DNA of 64,000 nt from Elephas maximus indicus (taxonomy: Eukaryota > Chordata > Mammalia > Proboscidea > Elephantidae), in the NCBI RefSeq assembly GCF_024166365.1, contig NC_064822.1:103846823-103910822 (forward strand). Reading direction: 5' to 3'. Position 1 is the stretch's first letter; the number at the start of each line of letters is the position of its first letter. The translations under genes were made by a program, and so were the position numbers. Under the pieces are notes generated by a model that ran no database searches, was not told the DNA's origin, and worked only from the letters and a program-made list of their open reading frames with translations. Positions 44,758 through 55,696 of the stretch are shown one piece after another.

Positions 44758-45116
44758 GAGAGAGAATAGAGAGCTTCAAATAGAAAAACTGTTGGGGAAG
44801 GTTTTCAGATTAGACTGCTTAAGTCAAATGTCCTCTCCTAGGCTAATCACTATGACCAGTGGACTTGGATTTTATCATTGTCTGAACCTAGGTCATAGAC
44901 CTGTCAGGGAGAGGAATGAATCACTTTATTAGAATGGGAAAAAACAATGTTTTCAAACATGAGCGCTAAATGGGCAAAGAGCAACAGGTATTAATTGCAA
45001 TGGGAATGAAATAGGATTATTAAGAAGAATGGTGAAGGTTTAGGATGTGTAAAATGGAAAGGTAGCTAGCAATAATTAAAAAAAAAAAAAACTTTCAAGC
45101 CGCTTTGGGGATTTAG
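44758..45116. other. intergenic, nothing recognised
   Basis: Short A-rich runs (45078-45091) but no gene or named element. Confidence 0.4.
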
Positions 45117-45612
45117 ATAGATTAGTTTTCTGTAGCTGCTGTAACAATTTACCGCAACCTTAGTGGCTTAAGACAACAGATATGTATTAGTTCACAGATC
45201 TGAAGACCAGAAGTTCAAAATCAATGTGTCGAGAGGACATACGCCCTCTGGAGGCTCTAAGAGAAAATCTTTGCTTGCTTCTTTCAGTGTCTCCTGGCTA
45301 TTGGTATTCCTTGGTTTCCTTGGTTTCTGGCCATAACACTCCAATCTCTGCTGCATCATCACATTGCTTTCTTCTCTGTGTGTTTCTCTGTATCTGTGTC
45401 TTCTCTTCTGTCTCTTATAAGGACACTTGTCATCAGATTTAGGGCTCACTAGAGAATCCCGGATGATTTTCTTACCTCAAGATCCTTGGCTTAGTTATAT
45501 CTGCAAAGACCCTTTTTATGAATAAAGTGACATTCAGAGGTTTCAGGGATTAAGACATACTTGTTGAATAAAGGACATATATTTTGGAGGCCACCATTCA
45601 ATCCACTACAGA
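45117..45612 (-). mobile_element. solo LTR-like fossil, MLT1-type
   Basis: 'gttttctgtagctgctgtaa', 'tcttataaggacacttgtca', 'cctcaagatccttggcttag', 'ggaggccaccattcaatcca' place it with the LTR at 25651-26125, but more diverged. Old; no internal part. Confidence 0.72.
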
Positions 45613-45707
45613 CTGAGACATCCTAACATAGCCATGAAATGAACTTCTTTCTCTCAGGAATAGATGAAAACAGTCGTTCTTATTCAAAAGACTTTATATA
45701 AATCTCA

Positions 45708-46090
45708 CTTTCATTCATCCCTTTATTCAACAAGTACGTATTGACTTCTTTGTATGTACCAAGCTGAGGATATATTAAAATGAAAACAGAAAAATTCCTG
45801 CCCTTAAAAAGTTTACATGCTTATATTCTATTGGAGAAATCAGGTTTTTAAAAAAAGCAAATAAAAATACATGTGGAAATGGTAATGTGTGCTATGGTAA
45901 AGAATAAAGCAAGGAAGGAAAATAGCAGATGGAGGTTAAAATTTAATATAGGGTGATTGGGGATGGCCTCGCCGACAAGGTGATATAAGAATAGATTAAA
46001 CACATGAATAAAGTCATAGGCCGTGCAAACACTAGGGGAACAAACTCTCACAGAGGGAACAAAAAAGTGCAAAGGCCCTGAGAAGGGAGA
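45708..46090 (+). repeat. old mammalian interspersed repeat
   Basis: 'cattcatccctttattcaac', 'aaattcctgccc', 'ggtgattggggatggcctcg', 'aaaagtgcaaaggccctgag' follow the order of a widespread ancient eutherian repeat that I cannot name with certainty. Related sequence precedes OR units 1-4. Confidence 0.5.
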
Positions 46091-46424
46091 CTGTCTAGTA
46101 TATTCATATTTTATAGGGAATAGAGGGCTAAGAAATCCTTTACTAGTCTATATGTTCTAATGTAAGAAATTTACCTCTTCTGAGGTGCAATTTGTCCCAG
46201 TGGTGGTGAGCCAACCCTAAAACATGCGCTTTATACCTTATTATTCACTGTTTTTATCTACTAACTGTCTTCATTGCTCTCTCTCATTTATTGTAAGCTT
46301 TGGTATTGAGCTCACAGGTTTACTTTCTTCCTTCCTTCCTGGTATATCGTAACAGGCAACTTCAGCTATGTGGATGAGCCATTCAGTAACCTGATCTCAA
46401 GGTTTTGTAATCTCTGACTCCATC
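46091..46424. other. intergenic, nothing recognised
   Basis: No gene or named element. Confidence 0.4.
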
Positions 46425-46835
46425 CATTGTTGTTGTTGCTGCTAGTTGCTATCAGTAGGCTCTGACTCACAGTGACCTTATGTATAACAGAACAAAACAT
46501 TGCTCGGTCCAGTGCCATCCTCACAATCTTTCATATGTTTGAGCCCATTGGTGCAGCCACCATGTCAATCCATCTCATGGAGGGCTTCCCTCTTTTTCAC
46601 TGACCCTCTACTATCCCAAACATGATTTCCTTTTCTAGCAACCAGTCTTTCTCGATGATGTGTCCAAAGTAAGCAAGGTTCAGGCTGGCTATTCTTGCTT
46701 CTAAGGAGCACTTTGGCTGTACTTCCTCCAATATGGATTTGTTTATTCTTCTGGCAGTCCATGGTATAGTCAATATTCTTCACCAATGCCACAATTCAAA
46801 TGTGTCAATTCTCCTTTGTTACCCAATTTTATTTC
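46425..46835 (-). mobile_element. RTE LINE 3' fragment
   Basis: 'tgttgttgttgctgctagtt', 'cactgaccctctactatccc', 'ggcagtccatggtatagtc'. Old-type copy, 5'-truncated near 46830. Confidence 0.88.
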
Positions 46836-47029
46836 AGTAATAAACTAATAAGGCGTCCCCCATCAACTGAAATAGTCTTGCCTCTGAGATCTCTAATCTC
46901 TTATTGTAATCTTGCCTCCCACTTTTTTGCTTTCACTACGCCTGTTTGAAACTTCAAGTTCTGTAGTCCCTGTCTTTCATTATACCTAAGTGCCATTTTA
47001 TTATGTTAAGTAAAGAACAAAATAACCAT

Positions 47030-47478
47030 TTGTGTTGGGTCCAGGCCTTTCTGAGAACAATAAATCAAAATGGTCATTTGTGCCAGATACAAACCTTGAC
47101 AGAACAATAAGGAGTTTTCAAAGTGTTCTAACCACAGGGACATTCCCAGAAAAATAACTTGACATTAAAGAATGTTTCTGACTTGCCATAGGAGACACAG
47201 CCAAGTCCCACCAGACAAGTATACCTATGAAACCAGTGATTGAAAGCCTCCTGCTTTGTAAAACCCTCCCTTCAATTCAGGACATACCTAAGACCCAATC
47301 ATTGTAACTTTCTACTGGAAATCTCCTAATTGCCTTCAAAAACCTTAAACTTGGGCTGCTCGAACAAGCTCTTTGTCACTTTCATTTTTGGACATTCCCT
47401 CCTGGTGATCAGTTTCTAGCTCAATAAACCCTACTGAGTTGATGGATTTGTCTAGTTAATTGGTTTTTTCTTTCAACA
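47030..47478 (+). mobile_element. solo LTR-like fossil, class I ERV type
   Basis: Starts near 'tgtgttgggtccaggcctt' and ends near 'ttttttctttcaaca'. A polyadenylation signal lies in 'ctcaataaaccctact' close to the 3' side, with the 'gtcactttcatttttggac' layout of class I (gammaretrovirus-like) LTRs. The 5' edge could lie up to 80 bp further left. No internal genes adjoin it. Confidence 0.55.
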
Positions 47479-48224
47479 AGTACAAGGAGTAATGTATGCT
47501 TCCTGAAATTGAGATGCTTATTTGCTAAGACTTAATTTAACTTCTCTCAAAGGATGACAACTCAAACATAAAAACTATTTGCACTCAGGAGGGCTTAAAT
47601 GGATGAAAAGGAATGTGTCTTATTTAGCATTGATCTTTAGCTATCATCTTTCTCATTCATTGACCCATACTTCTCACTGAAGAAATGTTGAACAAATGAC
47701 TATTTTATGGACTTTACATAACTTCTATTACATTAATGGACCCATGCGTTCTGTGTTTGCTGTCTATGTGTAAATTCCATAAAACTGTTGATGAAAAGCA
47801 CTCATATCAAATAAGGAATAAAAAATATAGACTTTAGGTCAGAAAACTCTGTAATATTTCATTTTATGTTTGGAATATAGAAAATCGAGTTCCCAATTAC
47901 TGTCCATGGTAGGGGCATATGGTCTCATTTAATCGTTATTTTGGACAATTTTTTGTGAATGTAAGACAAAATCACACATATAAAGGAAAATGACCTGGAC
48001 CTCAGTAATAAAGCACAGCTCAGCTCCCTTGAGAATTCCTAAAGAATACTTTCAGCCCCACACAGCCAGGGGGGAAATGCCCTTTTTTTAATCTCTTTCT
48101 TTATCTCCCCTTTTCAGGCCCCATCAGCCTGATAAGAGTTGTCACCTAAGTTTTACCTAAATTGGTTTAACTCAGAAACTTCATATACTCCCCAGCACCT
48201 CTTAATGTTTACCTTTCTTGTTAA

Positions 48225-48470
48225 CTGGCAACTGTGTAATTAGTGAGTCCAGAGTTTGGCTTCAGGCTGAGACTTGAGGGAATACAGGGCATTGGCCCAG
48301 CTCCGCCTGGGTACCATAACCAGCCCATGACTGCCTAAGCACAGATAGTCTTCTGATTCGCTGCATTACAGCACTCTGTCTATAAGAGATGTTCTTAGGC
48401 TAGTATTCAGATTCACAAAGGAAATGAAAAAATGGCAGGTTATTGGACCTGAGTCGTATAAGAAATTTTG
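48225..48470 (+). promoter_or_regulatory. conserved upstream block, OR unit 4
   Basis: 'gtgagtccagagtttggctt' and 'ggctgagacttgagggaata', then 'gttattggacctgagtcg', match the blocks at 9500-9720 and 28900-29130. It lies 3.4 kb before the start codon. Confidence 0.4.
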
Positions 48471-48849
48471 AATGAACTATCTGTCAGTTGTTCAAAATAT
48501 GAGCTTCTTTAGAGAAATTGTCCCTTTCTTTTCATTCCATTGCAGAATACTACTACTCTAGTTTAAGGTATTGGGGAGAATAACCCTGATTCTGTGGCAT
48601 TTCAAGTGCTTCTAGAGCTTGAACTATTCTAATTCCCAGGATTCACTGACAGAAAGAAGAAAAAGCTGCCTGCTATGTTCAGAGACTTCTGTGACAAAAG
48701 TTCTCTCATGAGGAAATTTTACCTAAGATGTATCCACCCATCATGGAAAAACCAGAACATGTGGGCTCTGACTCCCCCAAGAAAAGCAAAAAGCATGGTA
48801 ATATCTTCATTATCCCTGATATTCCCCCAAATTTCCTTCGAGAAATTTT

Positions 48850-48888
48850 TGTGTGTGTGTGTGAGTGTGTGTGTGTGTGTGTGTGTGT
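48850..48888. repeat. (GT)n microsatellite
   Basis: About 18 GT units with one GA interruption. Confidence 0.95.
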
Positions 48889-48979
48889 TTCCCCTGCCTA
48901 ATGACCCTATCTCAGACCAGAATGTTGACCCAGAGACTGATCATCTAGTCCAGTGTTTTTGTTCTCCCTCTCTCTCTCT

Positions 48980-49110
48980 TTTTTTTTTTTTTTTGGTAAA
49001 TATGTATGTAACAAAATATTTGCCATTGTGATATTCTTCACATATACAATTCAGTGACATTATTGTGCTGTCCCACCCACACCCCCTCTCTTCCCCACCC
49101 ACACCCCCTG
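48980..49110 (-). mobile_element. old L1M-type 3' piece
   Basis: A T-run (48979-48994) then 'ggtaaatatgtatgtaacaa' and 'acaattcagtgacattattg', as at 32195-32350. Confidence 0.6.
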
Positions 49111-50910
49111 CCAATTCATCATCCATTCAATTCATGCTAGAGATGAAGCTCCTACTCCGCCACTTCTTTCCTAAGCTGGAGATGAAAAATTCCTGCTCCT
49201 TTGTCCTGCATCTCTTCCCCCATAGATGAGACCCTGCTGTATTCTGTTCCCCCAGCTGCCTTAAACAGCTTATCAGAAAGGTTTCTCTTCCTTCCCTGCA
49301 TAACATGGGGGATAGGAACATCTTACAGTCCAGCCAAAAATCCTCCCGTGCTTTTGGATCCCGAAAGATTGCAGAAAGCTGAGGCCTGGAATGAAATGAG
49401 GAGATCAGAGATAGACATTGGACTGTTGGAGCTATTTCTATCCCTACTTGCCAGAACCCCAGTTAGAGGAACTGCAGTGAAGATTTTCTCTTGCTCAACC
49501 ACCCTCAGATCTAGTCACCACTGAGACAGTATGAATAGATTGAGGGAGCACAGGGAGGACAGCTCTGAAAATAATGTCAACTGAATGAAGTTGACCTTTG
49601 GTCCCCTACTGCTTCCAGCATGGATATCCTTCTACCCAGCTCAGATTCCTCCCCTGTGCACGTAGGATCTGAACGTTTCCCCTCAGCTACCAGGATCCCT
49701 CGAACCACCTTGTCTAGGCTGACCTTCCACACACACCGTTCACTTATTTATTCATTCCAGAAATATCTTGAAGCAAGCATGTGGGTAAGACTTGTCTAGA
49801 TCACTTCTGAAATGTTCTCTTCATATCTTTTATCCATTACCTTGATCAACCACCTCTTCTTTCACTTTAGTCTTTCCCTGTCCTCACCCATATGTAAATT
49901 AGGCAGTATCTCACACATCACTATGAATGAAGACAATGTCTCCCCTTCTAAGTAGCAAAAGAGGACTAAGATTTATTTTCCTGGTTAATTGATCCAGAAT
50001 TGAATAAAAATTTGTTTTCCTTAGTCATAAAGAAGTCTCTGGCATTAATTTGAACTGCTATTTAGGGTAGCGAGGAACAATGAGTTCCTTTGTGATACTC
50101 CCAAGATAGCATCTTACAAAGAGCTTCTGCCATCATCCACTTGAAATTTGGGTTTTAGAGAAACAGAGAAAAACATTGTCCAGAAGTGCTCCTCTGTCCT
50201 TATGGAAAGACCCAAAGCGACCGAGACACTGTGGTCAGCTACCCCTAGTGAGTGAACATAGAAAAATGGATACAGTTTTCAGGAAAATCCTATCCACAAA
50301 CACTTGAAGATATCCAAATCATTGAAGAGAATGGATCCAATTTTCAACTCACTTTATTTGTATAGATTCTAGTAATATGTTTGCTTTCAACAGTGTTTAC
50401 AATTTTATCCTTGCAGAATCCTAAAAAGTAAATTCTTCAGTAGGTTATTCTTCACCATCACTGAATTTAAGTTGAAGTCCTACAGGCACACAAAGGTGAA
50501 CACTTCCCTGTTTTTCAGGCTCACAGGTAACCTAGACTTCGGTCCAAGATGAACTTATGCTTGAGTTTATTAATTTCATCAGAACTTAAGCTTCTCTTGA
50601 TGAGGAAATAGCTGGATTTGAGGTAAGACTGTAAAACCCATGAGAGTTTGGACCAATGGAACAAAGAAGATTAGAAGTGAAGAACAATGAGAGCAAAGGC
50701 ACAGAAACAAATAGACCTGTCTGGTATCAGAAGCAGCTAAAGTGGCTGAGAGGTAGGTTAAGGGCAGATGAGGAAAAACTCTGAAAGTCAAAGTAAGAAA
50801 AGTGGTTCTTTATTCCTGTGGACCAAGCTTAGATACTAGGCTGAGAATTAGAAAAGAAAACAAAAATGGAAATCATTTTCTGATTCTTCTACTTATTGTC
50901 AACATCCAAC

Positions 50911-51064
50911 CCAACCCAGTGCCATCAAGTCAATTCCAACTCATAGCAACCCCATAGGACAGAGTAGAACTGCCCCATAGAGTTTCCAAGGAGAGTATGG
51001 TGGATTCGAACTGCTGACCCTTAGGTTAGCAGCTGTAGCACTTAACCACTATGCCATCAGGTTT
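50911..51064 (-). repeat. AfroSINE
   Basis: Reverse copy from 'ccaacccagtgccatcaagt' to 'aaccactatgccatcaggtt'. Near consensus. Confidence 0.94.
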
Positions 51065-51644
51065 TCCATTGTCAACATGGTATTACAAAATCTCTCTAAA
51101 TATTAGATTTCTCACAAGTAAAATGGGGAAAGAATCCCTGCCCAAAATATTTCTCAGACTTGCTGTAGGACCAATCAGGATAGTGACTGAAAACTGCTAT
51201 GTGTATCAAAATTTCTATTAAAATTTATTGTACTGTCTAAGAAATATTTTGAGCAGGAAAATAATGATTAGAAAATGAGAAGAGGAAAAGGTTCAGAGCA
51301 ACCAAGGCATATACGTACTATAATGGCTTTAAAACATGATGACCAGAAGAATTTCTAAACTATAGGAAGAATGTTGTGGAAACTAAATACCATGAATGTG
51401 CATGTAAGCCAGTGATATTATTTATTCAATAAATCCTTGTAGAATAAAAATAGTATTATCTGAATTATGTGAATACTGTGATGTAAGATCAGTGATTAAC
51501 AAAAAAGGATAAAAACTTGGACCAAGATATAGCGGAGTAGTACTGAGATATTTGAGGACTGAGTCTAGGCAGAGCAGGGAGGGATATATAAGAAAATGGG
51601 ATGATGCCCTGAAGAAAACAAAAAAATCAGTAGTGATCTTACTC

Positions 51645-51681
51645 TTCTTCCTATTTTACTCCAGGGAAATAGCCTCTATAA
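51645..51681 (+). promoter_or_regulatory. probable 3' splice site and leader of OR unit 4
   Basis: The strong tract 'cttcttcctattttactccag' is split here as 'cttcttcctatttt' plus 'actccag', with its AG at 51663-51664, 17 nt before the ATG at 51682. This is the best acceptor of the four. Confidence 0.65.
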
Positions 51682-52605
51682 ATGGCCTTGAGGAACCACA
51701 GCACCATCATGGAGTTTATTCTCATTGGGCTGTCCACTGACCCCCACATTGAGGCTCTGCTATTTTTACTCTTCCTGGTGATTTATCTTCTGACCATGAT
51801 GGGGAACTTGATGATGATGCTGGTGATCAGGGCACATTCCCGCCTCCACACTCCCATGTACTTCTTCTTGAGTAATCTGTCATTCCTGGACCTTTGTTTC
51901 TCTTCTGTCACTCTGCCCAAGCTACTGGAAGACCTCCGGTCTGAGAAGAAAACCATCTCAGTAGAGGGCTGCCTGGCTCAAGTCTTCTTTGTGTTTTTAA
52001 CTGCAGGAACTGAAGCCTGTCTGCTCTCAGTGATGGCTTATGACCGCTATGCTGCCATCTGCCACCCGCTGCTCTATGGCCAGGTGATGAGCAACCAGCG
52101 CTGTGTGAAACTGATGTTGGCCTCATGGGGCCTGGCCTCTCTCAATGCAGTTGTGATTTTGCTCTTGGCTATTAATATGGACTTCTGTGAAGCCCAGACT
52201 ATACACCACTTCACCTGTGAGCTACCCGTTCTCTTCCCCTTGTCTTGCTCTGATATCTCCATCAATATCAATATCCTACTCAGTGCCAGCTTGCTGCATG
52301 GACTTGGAACCATCATCCCAATTTTCTTATCCTACGCACGTATTATCTCCACCATCTTGGGCATCAGCTCCACCACAGGCAGAAGCAAGGCCTTCTCCAC
52401 CTGCTCCTCTCACCTTATTGCGGTGGTCCTGTTCTTTGGTTCAGGTTTTCTTTGCTATCTCATGCCTCCATCTAGTTCCTCCCTGAATGTTCTCATATCT
52501 TTGCAGTACAGTGTGGTCACACCCCTGATGAATCCACTTATCTACAGCCTAAAAAACAAGGAAGTAAAGGCAGCTGTGAAAAAGATATTGGGAAAATTTC
52601 TATAA
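51682..52605 (+). CDS. OR8S: olfactory receptor, OR8S1-like (unit 4, intact)
   Basis: A 307-aa class II olfactory receptor, four residues shorter at the C-terminus than units 1 and 2. N5-H-S sequon, GN at 41-42, PMY at 58-60, C97 and C179, MAYDRYAAICHP from 118, SY at 217-218, KAFSTCSSH at 236-244, PLMNPLIYSLKN at 281-292. TM4 and loop 2 (LNAVVILLLAINMDFC) and TM5 (ILLSASLLHGLGTIIPIFL) differ most from the other units, so its odorant range probably differs (inference). TM6 has I245 and F252 where the others have T and Y. Start ATG 51682 matches MALRNHST of the family and follows the splice acceptor. It should sit in the ciliary membrane and signal through Golf. No damage seen. Confidence 0.96.
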   Translation: MALRNHSTIMEFILIGLSTDPHIEALLFLLFLVIYLLTMMGNLMMMLVIRAHSRLHTPMYFFLSNLSFLDLCFSSVTLPKLLEDLRSEKKTISVEGCLAQVFFVFLTAGTEACLLSVMAYDRYAAICHPLLYGQVMSNQRCVKLMLASWGLASLNAVVILLLAINMDFCEAQTIHHFTCELPVLFPLSCSDISININILLSASLLHGLGTIIPIFLSYARIISTILGISSTTGRSKAFSTCSSHLIAVVLFFGSGFLCYLMPPSSSSLNVLISLQYSVVTPLMNPLIYSLKNKEVKAAVKKILGKFL

Positions 52606-52969
52606 TTTTGGGATAGTGAACAAAGAAAATTACTCCACAAAATTGAAAAGATTGTATTTTTTGCATTTTCTATTTTGTCTCTACCTTCTCTCACTACATA
52701 GGGTGAGATAAGGTGAATGTAAGATCCCAGAGCTTGCCTGAACATGAGTCTTGTGATTCCAAGGTAGGAGCTCTTGATTTTGGCCCTCTCTTTGAAGAGT
52801 CTGTGCTCTGCTGATTAGAAGAGAACATGAAGACAATCTTCCACAAAGAAGAGCAATATGACCACAAAATAATTAGAGTAAGAGATATGATGATCTTTTT
52901 GTGAGATTCAGCATCTAACTATGAGGAGTCCCTAAAAGAAAGAACTGAAAAACAAGGGAGGAATTTATT
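52606..52969. other. 3' flank of OR unit 4
   Basis: Non-coding; no named element recognised. Confidence 0.45.
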
Positions 52970-53172
52970 ATAGGTAAAGCATAATGGTTAAAGTGCTCAG
53001 CTGCTAACCAAAAGGTCTTTGGTTCAAACCCACCAGCTGCTCCACAGGAGAAAAGACCTGGCAATCTGTTCTCATAAAGACTACAGCCTAAGAAACCCTA
53101 TGGAAGGTTCTACTCTGTCCTAGAGGTCGCTCTAGTTGTAGAGTAGGAATCAACTCTACACCAACAGTTTTA
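52970..53172 (+). repeat. AfroSINE, long variant
   Basis: 'ataatggttaaagtgctcag', 'ggtctttggttcaaaccc', 'agaaaagacctggcaatctg', 'aaagactacagcctaagaaa'. Same subfamily as 1820-2012. Confidence 0.88.
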
Positions 53173-53179
53173 AGTTAAC

Positions 53180-54480
53180 TTTATAAAAATCCCATCTATT
53201 TATAATTTTAAAAAAATAAAACTGTGGTCAAAAAAAATTCTATGTCAAAAAAATAGGCAAAATTACATGTAGAATATTATATAAAATGGGAAGACAACAA
53301 ATTAAAATAACAAAATATTGCCAATGCAATAGTCAGGATAAAAGTCCTATCCTTGCATGTAGTCATTAGTAAACAAGAAAATGTTTAAGTTTCTCAGTAC
53401 TCAAATATAAGAACTAGATACAAAACCTAATATAAGAAAAGTAGTATAAATGAATTATTTAAATAAGAGCACAGATTAATGCATTAGAAAACAATAAAGC
53501 CAAATCAAGAAGTAAATCCAGGCTCCAGTTATTTGAAAAGACCTATAAAATTTGACATGACTCTATAGAATTTAATCAAGAAGAAAAGAAAACTGAAACT
53601 ACCAAGAGCACCACTGATAACAAGGAGAAAAATTGCAACGAAATGCTAAGATTTTAAAGCAATAATTTTGCACAGCAGAATAGTGTTTGATTTTCAAGGA
53701 AAATGAGCCATGAGATACGCAAAACGAAACAAAAAAATTATCAAAGAATTATCTTCAAAAGAGCCGTAGGCACAGAGGACCCTTTTAGTTGATATGTTCC
53801 AAACTTTAACATCCAAAACAGTCCTATGATACGCATTTTTCTAGAGAACAGAATAATACGGAAATTTGCCAATGCATTTACAAAGCTAAAATAACTCTTA
53901 TTCAAACCCAATCATCCTCAAAAGAATACACAAGCAATAATTCTAGTAAAATATTGATCATTGAATCAAAAATATGTTGAAAGAATAATAGCTCCTTACC
54001 AAATAAACCTTATTATTGATTTAATTCCTCAAATGAATAAGTTAAATGAGAACATATGTTCACCCTGATAGATTCTCAAAAGGCATAAAATAAGATTCCA
54101 CTACCATTTCTACCTAAATGTTTAATAAACAAAGATTCAAGTGATTGTGTATTTGATATATACATATATATGTACGTATTTAACTTTAAACAATATTCAA
54201 CTACATGCTTCATGATAAAATGTCACATTGGAGGAATTACAATTAAAGTAAACAACAAAAAGAATGTTTACTATCATCCACATTGTCTAACAACATTCTG
54301 TAACTTTTCATCAGTGCACATAGATGAGAATAAGATATGAGATTTAAAATTGGGAGGGAGGAATCTACCAATATTTGGAGGTGACATAATTATGTACCTG
54401 TAAAATCTAAGAAAACTGTGTTACAAGTGAAAAATTATTAGTATTCCAAGAGAGTTTTCTAAGGCAAACTTTAAAAACAT
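53180..54480 (+). mobile_element. old L1/HAL1-like ORF2 fragment
   Basis: A-rich sense sequence with worn L1-type RT: 'gatagattctcaaaaggcat' (DSQKA) and 'gattccactaccatttctac' near 54070-54110, then GGDIIMYL-like coding near 54380-54400 in place of the ADD catalytic motif. No intact frame. Ends where the RTE at 54490 begins. Confidence 0.6.
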
Positions 54481-54489
54481 TCACACAAT

Positions 54490-55490
54490 CAGTTGTTGTT
54501 GCTGTTAGGTGCCATAAAGTTGGTTTCGACTCATAGTGACCCTATGCGCAACAGAACAAAACACTGCCCCGTCCTGAGCCATCTTTACAATCATTGTTAT
54601 GCCTGAGTTCATTGTTGCAGCCACTGTGTCAATTCACCTCATTGAGGGTCTTCTTCTTTTCCGCTGATGCTGTACTCTGCCAAGCATGATGTCCTTCCCC
54701 AGGGACTGATCCCTCCTGACAACATGTCCAACGTATGTAAGATGCAGTCTCGCCATCCTTGCCTCTAAGGAGCATTCTGGTTGTACTTCTTCTAAGATAG
54801 ATTTTTTCATTCTTTTGGCAGTCCACGGTACATTCAATATTCTTTGCCAACACCACAATTCAAAGGCATCAATTCTTCTTCAGTCTTCCTTATTCATTGT
54901 TCAGCTTTCACATGCATATGATGCGATTGAAAATACCATGGCTTGGGTCAGGCACACCTTAGACTTCAGGGTGACATCTTTGCTCTTCAACACTTTAAAG
55001 AGATCCTTTGCAGCAGATTTACCCAATGCAATGTGTCTTTTGATTTCTTGACTGCTGCTTCCATGGCTGTTGATTGTGGATCCAAGTAAAATGAAATCCT
55101 TGACAACTTCAATCTTTTCTCCACTTATCTTGATGTTGCTCATTTGTCCAGTTGTGAGGGTTTTTGTTTTCTTTATGTTGAGGTGCAATCCATACTGAGG
55201 ACTGTGGTCTTTGATCTTCCTCAGTAAGTGCTTCAAGTCCTCTTCACTTTCAGCAAGCAAGGTTGTGCCATCCACATAATACAGATTGTTAATGAGTCTT
55301 CCTCCAATCCTGATGCCCCATTCTTCTTCATATAGTCCAGCTTTTCGTATTATTTGCACCGCATACAAATTGAATAGGTATGGTGAAAGAATGCAACCCT
55401 GATGCACACCTTTCCTGACTTTAAACCAATCAGTATCTTCTTGTCGTGTCCGAACAACTGCCTCTTGATCTATGTAAAGGTTCCTCAAAG
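54490..55490 (-). mobile_element. RTE LINE 3' part (left arm of inverted pair)
   Basis: The minus strand encodes 195 aa at 54901-55488 with VRKGVHQGCILSPYLFNLYA and LYYVDGTTLLAESEEDLKHL. The catalytic YADD has become YVDG. LNIKKTKTLTTG then follows. 54634-54858 carries the next coding part and 54490 the 3' tail. 5'-truncated near 55490, with a frame break at about 54900. Confidence 0.92.
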
Positions 55491-55527
55491 ATTACATAGG
55501 TCTATAAAACAAACACTGAGACATGTG

Positions 55528-55685
55528 ACCCATCCCATTGCTGTCAAGTCTATTCCAACTCATAGCGACCCTGCAGGGTAGAGAAGAACTGCCCCATAGA
55601 GTTTCCAAGGAGAGCCTGGTGGTTTTGAACTGCCGACCTTTTGTTTAGCAGCCGTAGCACTTAACCACTACACCACCAGGGTTTC
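55528..55685 (-). repeat. AfroSINE between two RTE arms
   Basis: Reverse copy from 'cccattgctgtcaagtctat' to 'aaccactacaccaccagggt'. It forms part of the spacer of the RTE inverted pair. Confidence 0.94.
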
Positions 55686-55696
55686 AAGTAAAGCAT

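Larger units (their letters stand above)
47479..51655 (+). other. 5' flank of OR unit 4
   Basis: No gene supported. Contains the conserved upstream block 48225-48470, a GT microsatellite 48850-48888, an L1M 3' piece 48980-49110, an old repeat tail near 50535-50800 resembling that before unit 3 (31900-32150), and an AfroSINE at 50911-51064. The small frames at 49127-49524 overlap on both strands and look like no family. Confidence 0.5.

Noticed and set aside
42890-44765. Target-site duplication for the L1 at 42880-44757
   Set aside because: Only an imperfect purine-rich match (gagaataagaag / gagaatagagag) was seen; too weak to claim.
7176-55685. tRNA-like heads of the AfroSINEs as tRNA genes
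   Set aside because: They have A and B box-like sequence but no complete cloverleaf and continue into the SINE body and RTE-type tail.
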